A stretch of DNA of 64,000 nt from Mastigias papua (GCA_964019165.1 OZ025271.1:2230501-2294500), one strand, 5' to 3'; positions 47,300 to 59,929 are shown, counted from the first letter of the stretch. The notes: a model not told the origin generated them from the sequence alone. Translations and numbers: made by a program.

Positions 47300-48880
47300 A
47301 GTTTAGGCCAATAGTAGCTGGCCCAAATTGCGTTACTCGTAAGTTAAGCGAATTTATTGATAGAATTCTAAATCCCTTCTTACTAAAAGTAAAAAGCTAC
47401 GTAAAAGATGACGTGGAATTTTTAACAAGATACCCAAAGAACTGAAAGAATATGAATGCTTAGTTGCACTTGATATAGCCAATACATACACCAACATTGA
47501 TAATGATCTAGAGCTAATCGCCATCAAATATTGGTTGCAACAATACCCAGAACTAATTGTACGACATCTACCTAGCGATATTATATGTTAAACTTTAACA
47601 ATAATTCTGAAATACAACACATTTATACTTAATCAAATCAATTGTATTCACATTCGTGGGACAGCTATGGGAACTAACGTAGCACCCACATATGTTACCC
47701 TTGTTATGGGATACTTAGAAAATAAGCTCTACAACATAATCGAAAATAAGTATGGACTTGATCATAAAAACAAATTTGTCACCAGCTGGAAAAGATATTT
47801 AGATGACTGTTTTATAATATGGGATGAAAGAATTGACAAGATTGACAGTTTATTCGAGATTCTTCAAAACCTATATATGAACAATAAATTCATAATAGAA
47901 TCTAGCAAAACGTCCATTAACTTTATAGACATCCATATTAGTGTGAACGATTACAAGATTTTCACTGATATATATCGTAAACCAACTGATAGTCAACAAT
48001 ATGCTCACTTCAAGTCCTGTCATCAACCCCACACAAAACAGAACATTCGTTTTACCCTAGCAAGAAAAATCTGCAAAATTGTTACAGACAAAGAGCAAAG
48101 AAAAAGAAGATTAATTGAATTACAAACAAACCTTACAAAACAAGGCTATCCTAAATCACTGACACAAAATTGCATAGCTAGATCAGACGTCATCCCCTTG
48201 ACAGAATTACACAAAGAAAGGGAGCCTAAATCTAACGATAATAAAATTCTAGCTTTTTTCAACTTTTAACACAAGAAATCCAAACTTCTCTTCAATAATT
48301 AAAAAGACATTCCTTTTACTTAATACCAGCCAAAAAATGCAAGAAGCAATAAAACAACTTTGATTGATAAATAGCTATAGACAACCACCAAGTCTTAAAA
48401 AGACATTAAAATGAGCTAAATTCACATATACTGAAAGCGCACATAACATTCGAAAAACAATAATAAATGACAAAGCGGTCACAAAATGTAATAACAAAAA
48501 ATGCGGCACATGACCTCTAATCACAACAACTAACTCACTCTCGTTTAAAAATAGCTAACGTTCATTCAAAATAAAAAGCAACATGGATTGTAACATTAAC
48601 AATACTCTATACCTCATAAGGTGCAGTGGGTGTAATAAAAATACATTGGAAAAACTTCTAATTTACGAGCCAGGGTTTGAATTCATAAGCAACAAATCCT
48701 AAATCCTAATCTGTGGACCCTATATGTAAGTAAAGATATAGCTCATTGCTCCATCGGTGAAGATATACCCTTTACAAGTACTCCATTCCTAACCTCCGAT
48801 TGAAATGACTTATTAGCAAGGGAGGAAAAGGAAAATTATTTCATTCAAAATTATACGCCAGAATTGATTCGAGACTAAGT
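47300..48880 (+). pseudogene. Penelope-like element, RT and GIY-YIG (second lineage, most complete copy)
   Basis: A 200-codon open frame (47667-48269) holds GTAMGTNVAPTYVTLVMGYL, then SWKRYLDDCFIIWDERID (catalytic YLDD) and IYRKPTDSQQYAHFKSCHQP. Upstream in frame, with one stop, are ECLVALDIANTYTNI and INCIHIRGTAMG. Downstream after stops come SYRQPPSLKKTLK, TKCNNKKCGT and YLIRCSGCNK, leading into a damaged GIY-YIG domain ending near 48870 (FIQNYTPELIRD). The order RT, linker with KCGTC-type Cys motif, GIY-YIG is that of full-length Penelope-like elements. The YLDD aspartates are intact; stops elsewhere make it non-functional. Confidence 0.8.
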
Positions 48881-49059
48881 CGATTAAAGGTCAAATATGT
48901 CCATGCTTGGTACTTTCATCTAAATTAACGCATCACTATACACAACTTCTTCAGAGATTTGAGCATAAGACTGACATCGTCCAGTTCGCTGAGTATTCCG
49001 CACTAAACAGAAAAAACCGGTACAATATACAAAGTGGTGTTTATTCTCTATATATATAC

Positions 49060-49071
<12 letters not shown>

Positions 49072-49122
<51 letters not shown>
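49072..49122. repeat. (TA)n microsatellite preceded by TACA units
   Basis: About 25 TA units, with three CATA units before them. Confidence 0.95.
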
Positions 49123-49125
<3 letters not shown>

Positions 49126-49129
49126 GCTT

Positions 49130-50700
49130 CATCATAAAAGTCTTTACATTAATTATCAAAAGGTACATATGCACACAATGACAGTTTAATGAATGCTAAA
49201 GAAACGCATGTCTACATACGTCTAAGTGACAAAATGCGCAAAAAGTAATATGAAGCGTACGTAATCTAGCTGTCGGTGTAGAAACGATACTTGAATACTG
49301 AGCAAAGAAGGAACAGATGTAGAAAGAGTACTTCAAACACTCCCTAGAAGACACATGGCAGTAACAAGATACAGAAATTCGTGAAAAATAAACGAAATAT
49401 CGGAGTTAATATAGAGAGCTGCTGTCCGTAAGTCCATTTTAATAAAACGAATGATAAAAACTAAAGTGAAAAGAACAACACGTACATATAACCAATCGAT
49501 AGCAGTATCAAAAATCAAAGCGAAACATCATAAGAACAACTACAGTAGCGAAATGTTTGCAATGCAAACTAAAATACTAAAGCAAGGTACGAAAAAGGCA
49601 ATATAATTTATCGAAGAGTTAACAGTAGAGTGTGGTAGACTGAACAACAAAAATTTTAAGGCAAGGACTATCAAATAAGCATACTGTTCATCAATATGTT
49701 TAATTCCAGCTTATTGTTAATTCCAGCTGATATTGTCAGAAACTATAGCATTGCCTACCATTCCTATTAGGCATACTGAACATCTTGTTTCTTAAGAAGA
49801 AACAATCTATTCAGTATACCTAAAAATTCTGCAGATTTTGTGAGTTACCGTACATTTCTTAGGTGCCAACAGTCTATTCATATTCCCAATAGGTCAATTT
49901 AGCTCTCATGCGCTTCTCGGGTAAAATGCCAAAAAGTCTCGACTTGTGGTGTCCCAAAGACCCACAGTAAATCTTGCAAGTACTACCTACAAACTGTAAA
50001 CAACAGCTTTTACATAAATTCAACGTACAAAATTGGACGAATCAGAACTCAAGGAAAAAATTTGTTTCATATTTCTTACTGGTGCTATTTGATCTAAAAG
50101 TCTTAATGTCACACAAAGCAGAGCAAACCCGGCAATTAAAGTTACCACACGGAGTACATTTCTTTTATTCAAATTGCACTCACCCCCCAATATACAATTT
50201 CACACTTACCAAACTATCCCTAAGGCTTTGACAACACTTAAACAAAACAAGCAGGAGCTTAGGAAACACCCTTCTATGCTCCTTTCTACGAGTTCCAAAT
50301 TACATTCTCTATTTACCTCTAACCTGGCTGCCCTATGTCAGAATTCTGACATGTCATTGCCTAAGTCATACTTACAATATAGGTAGGATTCAATAACTGG
50401 ACCTCCAAGTGACAATAATTGTAAAATTTGTAGATATCTAATTTTTACTTTTTTAGATAGTTCGTAATTTCAATATTAACTGAATGGACATTCTGTACTA
50501 CGCTCTTTCTTGATTGCTTCAAGTGATTTAGACAGGTACAAAGTCGAGGTTAATTTTTTGAATGTTAAAATGAAAAAATTGCAAAGCTTCCAACCCTAGT
50601 GAAGCATTTATTTTTCTGTTACAATTACTATTCAAATTTATATTTAAAAGACATCAGAAGCAGGATCATGTCATTGCTAGGAATATTTAAAACTAAGTTT
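49130..50700. other. Unassigned sequence
   Basis: Only short frames; the one at 50174-50386 (includes KLHSLFTSNLAALCQNSDMS) is not recognised. No repeats or RNA genes were identified. Confidence 0.35.
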
Positions 50701-50702
50701 TT

Positions 50703-51122
50703 TTATTCTACTTTACTCCTTAGCCATCTCCGATAGAAGATTTGAAGAGATCCAATATCAGAGGGTATGTCAATATCTCTTTGGTTAGTCACACACCTAT
50801 GTAACCGTATTAGAGCTAGCATATGCACTGAGGTGCTGCAAGGTTCAAGAGTCTCTTTTTTGGAAAAGCTGGTTGGGAGTAGCGTTTTGTTTGAATTACT
50901 TATATTCGTCTTTTTCGCTGAAATTGTAGTATGTAATTCTTGTAAGGCCCTCCCGTAGATGAAATAAGTTGAAAAATTATCCTGTCCATCTATGGCAGTT
51001 GCAAAAAATTTAAATTTATCTGTTTTGTTAATTGTCTTTAGTTTATGTGATAATAAAGGTAGGTCACCTTTCGAAAAATTTGATCTTATGAGCATGATGG
51101 CAAAATTGGCTTTTTCTATCAA
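50703..51122 (-). other. Unassigned 139-codon open frame
   Basis: A clean minus-strand frame with ordinary codon use, including KANFAIMLIRSNFSKGDLPL and FATAIDGQDNFSTYFIYGRA and ending YRRWLRSKVE. A stop codon lies just upstream of its first possible start, and I recognise no domain. It could be a fragment of an unknown transposon, a retained piece of a gene, or chance. Confidence 0.25.
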
Positions 51123-51199
51123 CTATTTGTCTTTTAGAACTCTTCGTAGCTTAAATATATTTGGATTTTATTCGTTATGTTATAAAATATATTTAAAGT

Positions 51200-53320
51200 T
51201 CTAGATAAAAGTAGTTAGATAGTAGTTGCTTTCTTTGAGCACGTAATAGGCTCAATCTTCTGATACTAACACATCAGTTGATTGATCTGTGTCTGTTCTA
51301 TCCACTTATGAGGCTACATTCATCATCGAGCAGCCTGCATAGGTGCGAAGGAGGTTTAGTGATGATTCTATAATAAAAAATGTCCGTGAGTAGCTCGCAA
51401 GACAAAAAAATGCCAGACTATTGGCTGCTGATTGCAACACTGCTATTTACATCACGTTGTACAAATGGCGTATTTGGCAAATAAGTTATATCATCTATCG
51501 TCTAGAAATCAACACTGCTCTCTAAAGAAGCATAATCTTTAAGCCAGTACCTTTTGTGCATCACGGCATAGACAAAAGCATAGATCTATGGAGAGACTGA
51601 TGTACTATAACACTTAAGGCAGAAAAGTTTGTAATGTTTGTGGAACCTAAACATAGATCAACAAGTTGAAGACAACTGTCTTGCTTTTTCCAAGACTATT
51701 GAGAGCAAACAAACAAAGGAGGTAATAGAATTCTACAGACCCAGAGAAAAATGCAACAGAAATTCACTGTGTTTATATCTCTGACAACTTAAAGTTCAAT
51801 AAGTATTGTGAAGTACAACACTGGGCCTTCTTCTAGCCTTACAGCGCGCAAGTGTCTGTTGTTAGATCTTAAACTTAATTCCAATGTAATTCAAGCGTAC
51901 TGTAATACTCGTGTGTATATAAAGTACAGTGTCAGAACTGAATATAAGCACATGTAAATGTAAATTAACAATTTTCAACTTCTGGATTGGCTTAGCGAAA
52001 GGCACTGCAAACATTACGACTTAAAAATAAAACTAAAGATATGTATAGAAGTAAACAACGATTGAAATGTAAGATGAGTAACTATAACGACACTGGGAAA
52101 CCTTGCACCTTTGAAATAACAATGGTGGGGGTGTCTCTGGCATGATAAGTTACCTTGAAGTAATTTCTTTGTCATTCACACAAGGCGTAAGTCATGGTAA
52201 AAAAAGGAAAGCTAAGAAAATCCTTTGCAATGAATGGACACCAAACTTACCAAAAGGTGCTACTGTAGTAACTAAGATAGATATAAATTATTATTCACTT
52301 TATTATTTCATGTTATGCAGAAATCTTTGCTCTCTTTTGAGCAATATTTTGTGCTCTGCATGAAACAACCAAACGATCAGTGTCCAGACAATGGAATATG
52401 AGTTATATGGTTTTGTTATTACTGGATTGTTGCTTCGTAATACACGCGAAACGGTCATTGGCGAAACCTACTTGAATAAAAAAATTGGAAGCTCAAGATC
52501 AACAAATTTCTCATTAGAAAGTAATGCCAAGCCAACAATTGCTTTAGAGGAATATTGGATAGGCTGTTGGATAGGCTGTTGGATAGGCTGTTGAATAGGC
52601 TGTAGAATAGACTACAGTTTTTTGCTAATGACATTGTATGACAAGATAAAACTTCAATGTTCTATAATCCTATGCTTAAATAACAATCATAACCAGGAGA
52701 TTCACGATGTCATTATTTCAACTTAAAGAAGCAATCAGTAAACGCTATTGTTACGGCCCACAGAGATATTGGAGAGTCTCCAGTCATCCATGGAATATTA
52801 GATATTGATATTTTATTCGATGGTGCTTGGCGGACAAGGGGACATTTATCATACAATTGAGTAGCAGTAGTGATACACATTATGACTCTTCTGCTTTGTG
52901 ACTACCATGTCACGTTGAACGATTATTTTCAAATGTAAGATTGCTGCTAGCTGTCCAGATACCTGAAAGCTCAATGACAATAAACATGCTCAAAATTGAT
53001 AGAAGACTGTAGAAATTTAGATGGATCAGCAACTGTTACAGACGTATTTGCTTTCCCTTAGTACGTGGAGAAGATGGGATCAGGGTATAATCTTCGATAA
53101 ACTGTCGTGCTTTTTGGTGAGGAAAGAAATCAGTTGTTAATGATGCGCCCTGTGGTTAATGTTGTTATTGACAGAGAAGATTTTATGACTCACATCACCA
53201 CCAGAAAGGGTAGAGTAGTTAGAAATCTTCGTGCAGCATTACATGCCCATAAAAAGTAATCAAGTTTGCTATAAATAGGAAAACTTGTTGCAGCATGATG
53301 AGTTCTAATATTCTTTTTTC
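51200..53320. other. Unassigned sequence with a short minisatellite
   Basis: No firm genes. A + strand frame near 52905-53010 reads VERLFSNVRLLLAVQIPESS and faintly resembles a hAT C-terminus. Another at 53140-53259 ends VVRNLRAALHAHKK. Neither is strong enough to call. Confidence 0.3.
52552..52605. repeat. 12-bp minisatellite (TTGGATAGGCTG)
   Basis: Three perfect and one or two degenerate 12-bp units. In the + strand frame they would encode WIGC repeats at the end of a 67-codon ORF. Confidence 0.85.
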
Positions 53321-53760
53321 AATTGTACACAGAATGCGATACATCATAACACAGCCTTGGCCATTGTTCTCTGTCCATTACAATGGCATTTATAGAGTCC
53401 TAAGATGTTAATCGAGTCCAGGCCTTGATGTCATCTAGCGAGCGGCCTTTTGGTCTTCCTCGTTTCCTTTTACCATTAGCTCAGCCTTCTAAGATTAGAT
53501 TAGATAGTCTCATTAACGATCTTTGTGATATGGCCAAAACACTTTTACTTTCTCTCTTTGATAATTGCTGATATAGGTTTCAATTTGTTTGGGATCTTAG
53601 ATGGGATCTAGATCGTTTGGGATTCTGTGGTAGTATGATCTCGCAGCATGTGGCCAGTCATAAATCTCATTACGTGGTTTTGAAAGGACTCGATGTTTTT
53701 AATCCAGCATCAAGTCCCAACTACGCAGAAGAGAAAGGGGAGTTAGCACAAGAAAGGATA
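53320..53760 (-). pseudogene. LINE C-terminal fragment
   Basis: The minus strand reads IIKERK, then FGHITK, and after a frameshift GKRKRGRPKGRSLDDIKAWT and DREQWPRLC. The FGH(I/V), GKR.RGRP...W.DDIK.WT, DR..WR.L sequence is the conserved tail downstream of the RT in several non-LTR retrotransposon clades. Stops and a frameshift show it is dead; the RT itself is not in view. Confidence 0.65.
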
Positions 53761-56700
53761 ACTAAAATTCAGAATTATTATTAAAGTACTTATCAAAGAC
53801 GATACAATTCACGGTGAAGTAGCAAGAAAGAATATCCATTCTCTCGGGTGTTTCATCACCAAATAAACACCAAACGCATTTACATTGCCTAAGTTATGGT
53901 GCCTAAGGCTAAATTTGCTTAGGTAGAAAAATTATGAAAGCCAAATTAGATCACTGTTTTGTAACACAGTACTGCTCGAGACTATTTACTAGCTGAGACA
54001 GCCAATAGGGCAAATATATTTACAAATAATATACAGACATAGGGTAGTATTACACCCGACCACCTCGATTTTCATGAAACTTGCGCCATCTCTATAAACC
54101 GTACAATAAAGAAACCTCTGCAAAATTGAGCCTCTAACTCATAAGAGGAACTGAATTATTATTTTCTTTAGAAATCACTACAACAGCAATTCATGGCTGA
54201 AATTACGTTATTCAACAATCTCCACTCTATTACAAGCTGGACTTCCGACCTTGAACAGACTTCTTATCTCGTATTAGGAAGTTTTCGATATGACACATCC
54301 AAAAATGCTATCAAACATTGATCTCAGCATGTACTATTTTGACAATATACTCAGTTTTCTGTATTGTTTACAAGTATGGAGAAAATTCAACAAAAGTTGG
54401 TGTTGGACTACATTTGTGATCAAACTCTTTGGTGACATTTCCATCATAAACTTAGTTTAGGAAGCTATGTCAACAGTCATAATCTATGCAAGAAGCTAAT
54501 ATTACATATCATGCTGTTGTTGCTGTTGCTGTAGTGAGAGCACAGCTGTTTGAATTCAGTATTGGGAGCAGAGAATCTTCTTTTTAATGTGTTTTTATAT
54601 GTTTTTCTAGCTCTTCTGACGTTTGCTCTTGCCACAGATGGAGATATTTAGGTTTTGCTTTACAATATATCTGATTTCAACAGAAACGTATTTGCTCTAA
54701 ATGTTACATAGTCCTCAAAATCTAAAATTTCACCTGTATTTACTGATACTATTACAATTACTTTGCTAAAGATGAAAAAGTTGTCAACTTTTGCACCTTA
54801 AATTTGTATATAAAATTGTTTTCATTTTAAGAGATTTAAATATTTTAGCTAGAAAAAGGACCCTTAAAGCTAATATGATACTTTTGGCATAATCATTATG
54901 GCTCCAAATCTTTGGCATAACCTTGCTTAAGTTAGAAATTCTTGTCGTTGTATATATGCCATAGAAAAACATTTCATAACAGGAAATTTCATAGAAACGG
55001 CCATTTCTGAACTAGACACATCCTCATGTCGGATTGTGTGAAGGAGCGATATTTTAAGTATATGTTAATAGGCTACTTTATACTTAGACAATGGAGAAGA
55101 GAGCGATCGAGGGCGGAAGTAGAGAAGGATTTAGTTACAACGTTGGTGATGGCGATCAGCTTCTATAGGAGAGCAAGGTTGTTTCATTCAAAGTGACTGT
55201 GTATAGACCTTCTGTGGTCCGGGCTAACGTCTTTTGGCAAAGACTTCGAAGCATAGCTAGATATAAATAGCTTGCTTTTTACTCACAATTCACTCTTTAT
55301 AAATGTCGGCATCAGGTCCTTGCAAATAACGAGCGTATTTTGCCCCAAGTCCAAAAAGAGTAAATCAGAGAGCAAGAAGGAACCTCCAACTTGCCATTAT
55401 GGAAAGTCAGGTCCGAAGAATCCTTATGCAGTACACTTACCGGTAGCGGATCCAGACCGAGTTCCTTGCTGTCCAGAACTCAGTCAGGTTTTGCAAAATA
55501 AAATGATATTTCATTACATTCATGTCAAAGTTAGCTAGACATATCATCGGTTAAACCGATGTTTTTTAAAAGTTACATTATTTAATTCAAGAAGAGAGAT
55601 GAGAGAGAAGAAGAATTCAGACAGAGAAGACTTCATTGATTGGTCTACGATGTTTTGGCGATCAGCTTTGTTTAGACACATCCTGTTCCAATTCACCATT
55701 GACTTTTTAATGGCGACCTCTACTGCACGTTTACTACTGTATCTGCTTCCATTAAGAATCGGAGACAGAGTTACCTGATGAGTTTCATAGGAACGCTGAA
55801 ATAACTTTGAGAATGTTATTTCAAAGAAAGGCTGGGCTTCCCATTGAGTTATCGAGATCGAGTTGTCACGGAGAGCTTTGCCAAGGACGAGTCTGCAGAG
55901 ATCAGTATGGCTTTTTTGATGAGATTTCGAGTGTGCATGATCAAAAGGCCAGAAGTGTCAGTATGCACCTAGTCTCAGGAGTGTATTTGGATGCACATTA
56001 CCTTTAGGCCTATCAATTAAAGCCAGTGTTTTTGCTATTATCTGTTGTTTACTCACATTGCATCAAAACTTCTGCATCAAACATAACTGCATGTCCCTAT
56101 GAACAATTTTTACATCAGTATTTTTAGTATGTTGACTGGAAAATATTCCACTTAAAAAATTTTTCCAAGCACTGGCGCTTTTCAATATCCTGTTATGCCT
56201 GTTTCTGAGTGTGCAGTATCATTTGGAGCAAACATCTGAAGTGCGCACTTGGCCCAAACTCTGAAGTCTACAGATTTCTTTCAATTGACTTGTATGCAAT
56301 AAATTGTATCATATATACCGTATTGCACAAATAAAGTTCTCAGAAGGCCACATATACTCATGCTATCAGCGTAATCCTCCAGACTTAGAGACTTATCAAA
56401 GGATGCATTACAGAATAGATGACAATTTAAGAAAAATTTTATCCAAAGAAGAGAGGTTATATAACCACTAGCTGGGAAAGAGTGTTCATTCTACTATAGA
56501 ACATTATCGGTCATCCAGGGAAACCTGTATCTGAAGCAAACTTTACCACCATATGACTGATTGCCTGCCAAAATGGAAAATAGTAATTTTCCAGAAGTCT
56601 GCATGATTTCTCACTGTTAAGATATAAGAATTCCTGCCTCATTATCTATTCTATGTATATATTCATCATTTCAATGGACTTCCAATTGCTTTTAAGGACT
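53761..56700. other. Unassigned sequence
   Basis: A + strand frame at 55272-55538 contains CPKSKKSKSESKKEPPTCHY and PVADPDRVPCCPELSQVL, a Lys/Ser-rich and Cys-containing peptide without a recognised family. Nothing else could be named. Confidence 0.3.
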
Positions 56701-56765
56701 TTCTTTTAACTGTTTCTTCAAACAGATTTATCTTAGAATCAATGTCAACAACTATGTCATATAAA

Positions 56766-56921
<156 letters not shown>

Positions 56922-56950
56922 ACACGAAGACAATCGACAATCTTTTTAAA

Positions 56951-56999
56951 TTTCCAAGACATGTTTCGGCTTGGTACTTAAACCATCATCAGTTGAAAT
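56951..56999 (-). ncRNA. Hammerhead ribozyme (Penelope-associated), minus strand
   Basis: On the minus strand: stem I strand TTTCAA, CTGATGA (complement of 56986-56992), stem II GGTTT/AAGCC with loop AAGTACC, GAAAC, palindromic stem III ACATGT, cleavage-site C (complement of 56958), then stem I strand TTGGAA. All conserved core bases are present and stem I has six pairs. Same strand as the adjacent GIY-YIG and RT. Confidence 0.75.
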
Positions 57000-57003
57000 G
57001 ACT

Positions 57004-57372
57004 AAGTTAACGTTAAAACAAATAAGAACTATACACTATCAATCGAATATATTAATCGAACAGAGGAATGAAAGAAACGAAAAAAGAATGTGGCGGTTAA
57101 ATAACGAAAGCCAAAAGCTCAATGAAATATTGTAATGTTGCAGTTGTTTATTTAAGTTGGGTCTTTCCCACATGATGTGGAGTGCTTCCTTAATTTTTAA
57201 GTTATGATAATTGCTTGCTGAATCTAGTACCTTGAAGCAATTTTCACTGCAAAGATTTTTACACGGTGTTGAAGTCTTTAAATGCTTAAAAATATGCGAA
57301 TTCTTATCGGTGAACAAATGCTCACGCACTAGTGTAGATAAATGACGAGATGTTTCGCCAATATAAACGGAA
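57004..57372 (-). pseudogene. Penelope-like GIY-YIG domain, minus copy
   Basis: Reads SCNSVYIGETSRHLSTLVRE, then HLFTDKNSHIFKHLKTSTPC and LKIKEALHIMWERPNLNKQL. The SVYIGET core, R...H and E.L.I....P.LN features mark a GIY-YIG nuclease. It joins the RT remnant directly at about 57375, so the usual linker between RT and nuclease is deleted. Confidence 0.75.
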
Positions 57373-58100
57373 TTACATGATTCTTTTTAATATATCGAAG
57401 AGTTTTTTAACATCATCATTAATTTTAGCAAGAGTGTTATTCATTTTGTAAGCTCTGTCAATTAAGGTGCGGATAAGACCAATTTTATAAGAATAAGAGG
57501 TAAAGCTATAGAAATTAGTAGGAAGTCCAGTAAAAGTGTTTTTACGATAGACTGTCGTTAAAAGATTACAAGGATCCTTATTACTGATACAAACATCAAG
57601 AAAAGCCAACATCTTATTACTTTCTTTCTCCGTGGTGAACTTTATATTGGGATGTTGAGAGTTAAGAAAATCAAAGAATACTAAGGCATCTTGTTCATTA
57701 TTGAAAAGGCAAAAGGTGTCATCAACATATCGTCGATAGAATTGAAGAGAAGGACCTTGATATTTGTTAAGCCATATATTTTCGTGATGTACTAGAAAAA
57801 GATTAGCCAGGACAGGTGCAAGAGGAGAGCCCATAGCAACACCATCTACCTGATCTTACAGTTTACCATTAAAGAGGAAGTTAGTCTGTGACGTAGCAAA
57901 CGAGAAAAGGTTAACAAGATCAGCTTTGGAAAGTTTGAGATTAGGATTTCCTTCTGCAATATAGGAGACAGCAAGATCAATAGACTCTTTAAGTGGAATG
58001 TTAGTAAACAAACTTACCACGTCAAATGAGACCATAAATTTGTTGGAAAAAATTAACCGTTTTAAGTTCTTCGACGAAAGAAGATCTTGTTAAACTTTTC
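57373..58100 (-). pseudogene. Penelope-like reverse transcriptase
   Basis: The open frame (57834-57373) has MGSPLAPVLANLFLVHHENI, then FYRRYVDDTFCLFNNEQD (catalytic YVDD) and MLAFLDVCISNKD, TVYRKNTFTGLPTNFYSFTS. Upstream, across stops, are MVSFDVVSLFTNIPLKESID-like palm sequences to about 58050. It belongs to the same broad lineage as the 23150 copy. The YVDD is intact. A stop follows the KLFDILKRI segment. Confidence 0.8.
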
Positions 58101-58111
58101 TCGTTAGCTAC

Positions 58112-58429
58112 GTGAACAAATCGCTTCACTCGTGTATAGTATATGAATTTACTTATGCGGGATGTAATTCCGTTTATATTGGCGAAACATCTCGTCATTT
58201 ATCTACACAAGTGCGTGCGCATTTGTTCACCGATAAGAATTCGCATATTTTTAAGCATTTAAAGACTTCAACACCGTGTAAAAATCTTTGCAGTGAAAAT
58301 TGCTTCAAGGTACTAGATTCAGCAAGCAATTATCATAACTTAAAAATTAAGGAATCACTCCACATCATGTGGGAAAGACCTAACTTAAATAAACAACTGC
58401 AACATTATAATATTTCATTGAGCTTTTAG
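58112..58429 (+). pseudogene. Penelope-like GIY-YIG domain, plus copy
   Basis: A 105-codon frame starts within CIVYEFTYAGCNSVYIGETS and continues RHLSTQVRAHLFTDKNSHIF to LHIMWERPNLNKQLQHYN. It includes the Y.Y...C strand that is missing from the minus copy and is nearly identical to it otherwise. Confidence 0.75.
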
Positions 58430-58540
58430 CTTTCATTGTTTAACCGCCACATTTTCTTTTCGTTTCTTTCATTCCTCTGTTCGATTAATATATTCGATTG
58501 ATAGTGTATAGTTCTTATTTGTTGTAACGTTAACTTAGTC

Positions 58541-58590
58541 ATTTCAACTGATGATGGTTTGAGTGCCAAGCCGAAACATGTCTTGGAAAT
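58541..58590 (+). ncRNA. Hammerhead ribozyme (Penelope-associated), plus strand
   Basis: TTTCAA (stem I), CTGATGA at 58548-58554, stem II GGTTT/AAGCC with loop GAGTGCC, GAAA at 58573-58576, ACATGT (stem III), cleavage-site C58582, then TTGGAA (stem I). It differs from the minus copy only in the stem II loop, as expected for a ribozyme kept intact. Confidence 0.75.
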
Positions 58591-58653
58591 TTAAAAAGAT
58601 TGTCGAGTTTCGTCATGTATTATCTGATTTTATAATATTGAGAAATTTTGGCA

Positions 58654-58661
58654 ATATATAT

Positions 58662-58706
<45 letters not shown>
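58654..58706. repeat. (TA)n microsatellite
   Basis: About 26 TA units, with one AAATA interruption, beyond the right arm of the Penelope inverted repeat. Confidence 0.95.
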
Positions 58707-58709
<3 letters not shown>

Positions 58710-59099
58710 CTTAAACACAGATTTGTCTCTTCAGGAAATAGCTTCAATAACCCTGGAAAAATATCTTCTGAACCATCAATAAGCTTTATTTGCATCTAGA
58801 CCATCAATTAAGGTGTTTGATACCAGAGCAAGATATATCGATAGTTGGTATATCAACATATGATGCGCTGATTTGACCGACAAAATCAGTTACACTATTA
58901 TTTCGATTATTGCTTAAGACTGTCTTTTGTTGTAGTAAGAGCTTTGCCAATTCTTTTTATGAAATTTCATTCTGGCACTTGAAAATCTTTGTACTTTTAA
59001 ATGCTTTCAGAAATTTTTGGGCATTTTATATACCTCGTTTAATAGTTGTCTACATAATTATCATGAGCATGTTTTACATGTTTCATAGTCGTCCCTTTA

Positions 59100-59700
59100 A
59101 TTTAAAAAATTTGTCCAACGTACCTTGGAGTGCAAATTGATTGCTCTTTAGATTGGAAAGAGCAAATCAATGCGATTGCTACGAAGGTCTTCAGGGCGAT
59201 TTGCATTTTGAGACATGCTAAATCCTTTCTGCCTAAGGCTAGTTTGAAACTCTTTACATTGGTATCGTTGAGCCCCATGTTCGATACTGTTGTTCTGTCT
59301 TGGGTTGTGCTGGGTCTAAAGACATCAATCAGCTTCAAAACTTCAAAAGCGTGTTGCTAGGATTATAACAAATAGCAGCTTTGACACCCCAAACAGACCA
59401 TATATTGCAGAGTTGGGCTGGAAGACCATTGAGGAACTCATTGGTAGTGAAACCAAACAATGGTCTTCAAGTCGCTCAATGATTTTGCTCCTCAAAACCT
59501 GTGTAACCTCTTCACCAAAAACTCAGTATGCTCCTCCCACAGCCTCCGAAACACTGGGACTGATTTAAGGTTGCTAAAGAAACGTTCAGCAAATGGACAA
59601 AACTGTTTTTCTTTCTGGTGAGCTAAACTATGAAAAAGCCTTCCTGCTGAGTCTAAGTCAGCACCGTCCCTGGGTGATTTCAAAAAATTAGTACAGAGTT
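59100..59700 (+). pseudogene. LINE reverse transcriptase C-terminal region (CR1/jockey-superfamily-like)
   Basis: In frame: TYLGVQIDCSLDWKEQINAI, ATKVFRAICILRHAKSFLPK, then after frameshifts LQKRVARIITNSSFDTP, ELGWKTIEELIGSETK, and in another frame CNLFTKNSVCSSHSLRNTGT and KSLPAESKSAPSLGDFKKLV. The YLGV.ID..L.W..QI and R..GIL........LK segments are the thumb and connection region of non-LTR RTs. It resembles the antisense LINE at 6235-7240 in its tail (NSxSSSHxLRNT). The 5' part is absent. Confidence 0.75.
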
Positions 59701-59929
59701 GAATATTTCCTTATTTTTGGAGAGCCCCTTGAAAAACAACCTCCGTTGAAGGGCAACCCTCTTGGCAAATTTACATGGTTAAGAATCAGACCATGAATTA
59801 TCCACATTGTCGTATCACTGCCGAGAAATCATTTCAAAATATGCATCATGTACTCCTTGCTTCGATCTTACGTTATCAGCTTTATGATAAAGGTAAACTC
59901 TATCATTTGAGGCCTAACATAGATAATAA

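Larger units (their letters stand above)
56935..58605. mobile_element. Penelope-like inverted-repeat locus with two outward-facing 3' ends
   Basis: The left arm (56935-57375, minus) and right arm (58165-58605, plus) are inverted copies of the same 3' end: GIY-YIG frame, trailer and hammerhead. An RT on the minus strand lies between them. TA microsatellites flank both outer edges. Such an arrangement could result from inverted insertion or template switching during retrotransposition. Confidence 0.75.

Noticed and set aside
52905..53010. hAT C-terminal dimerisation segment
   Set aside because: Only VERLFSNVRLLL resembles the family; the surroundings give no support.
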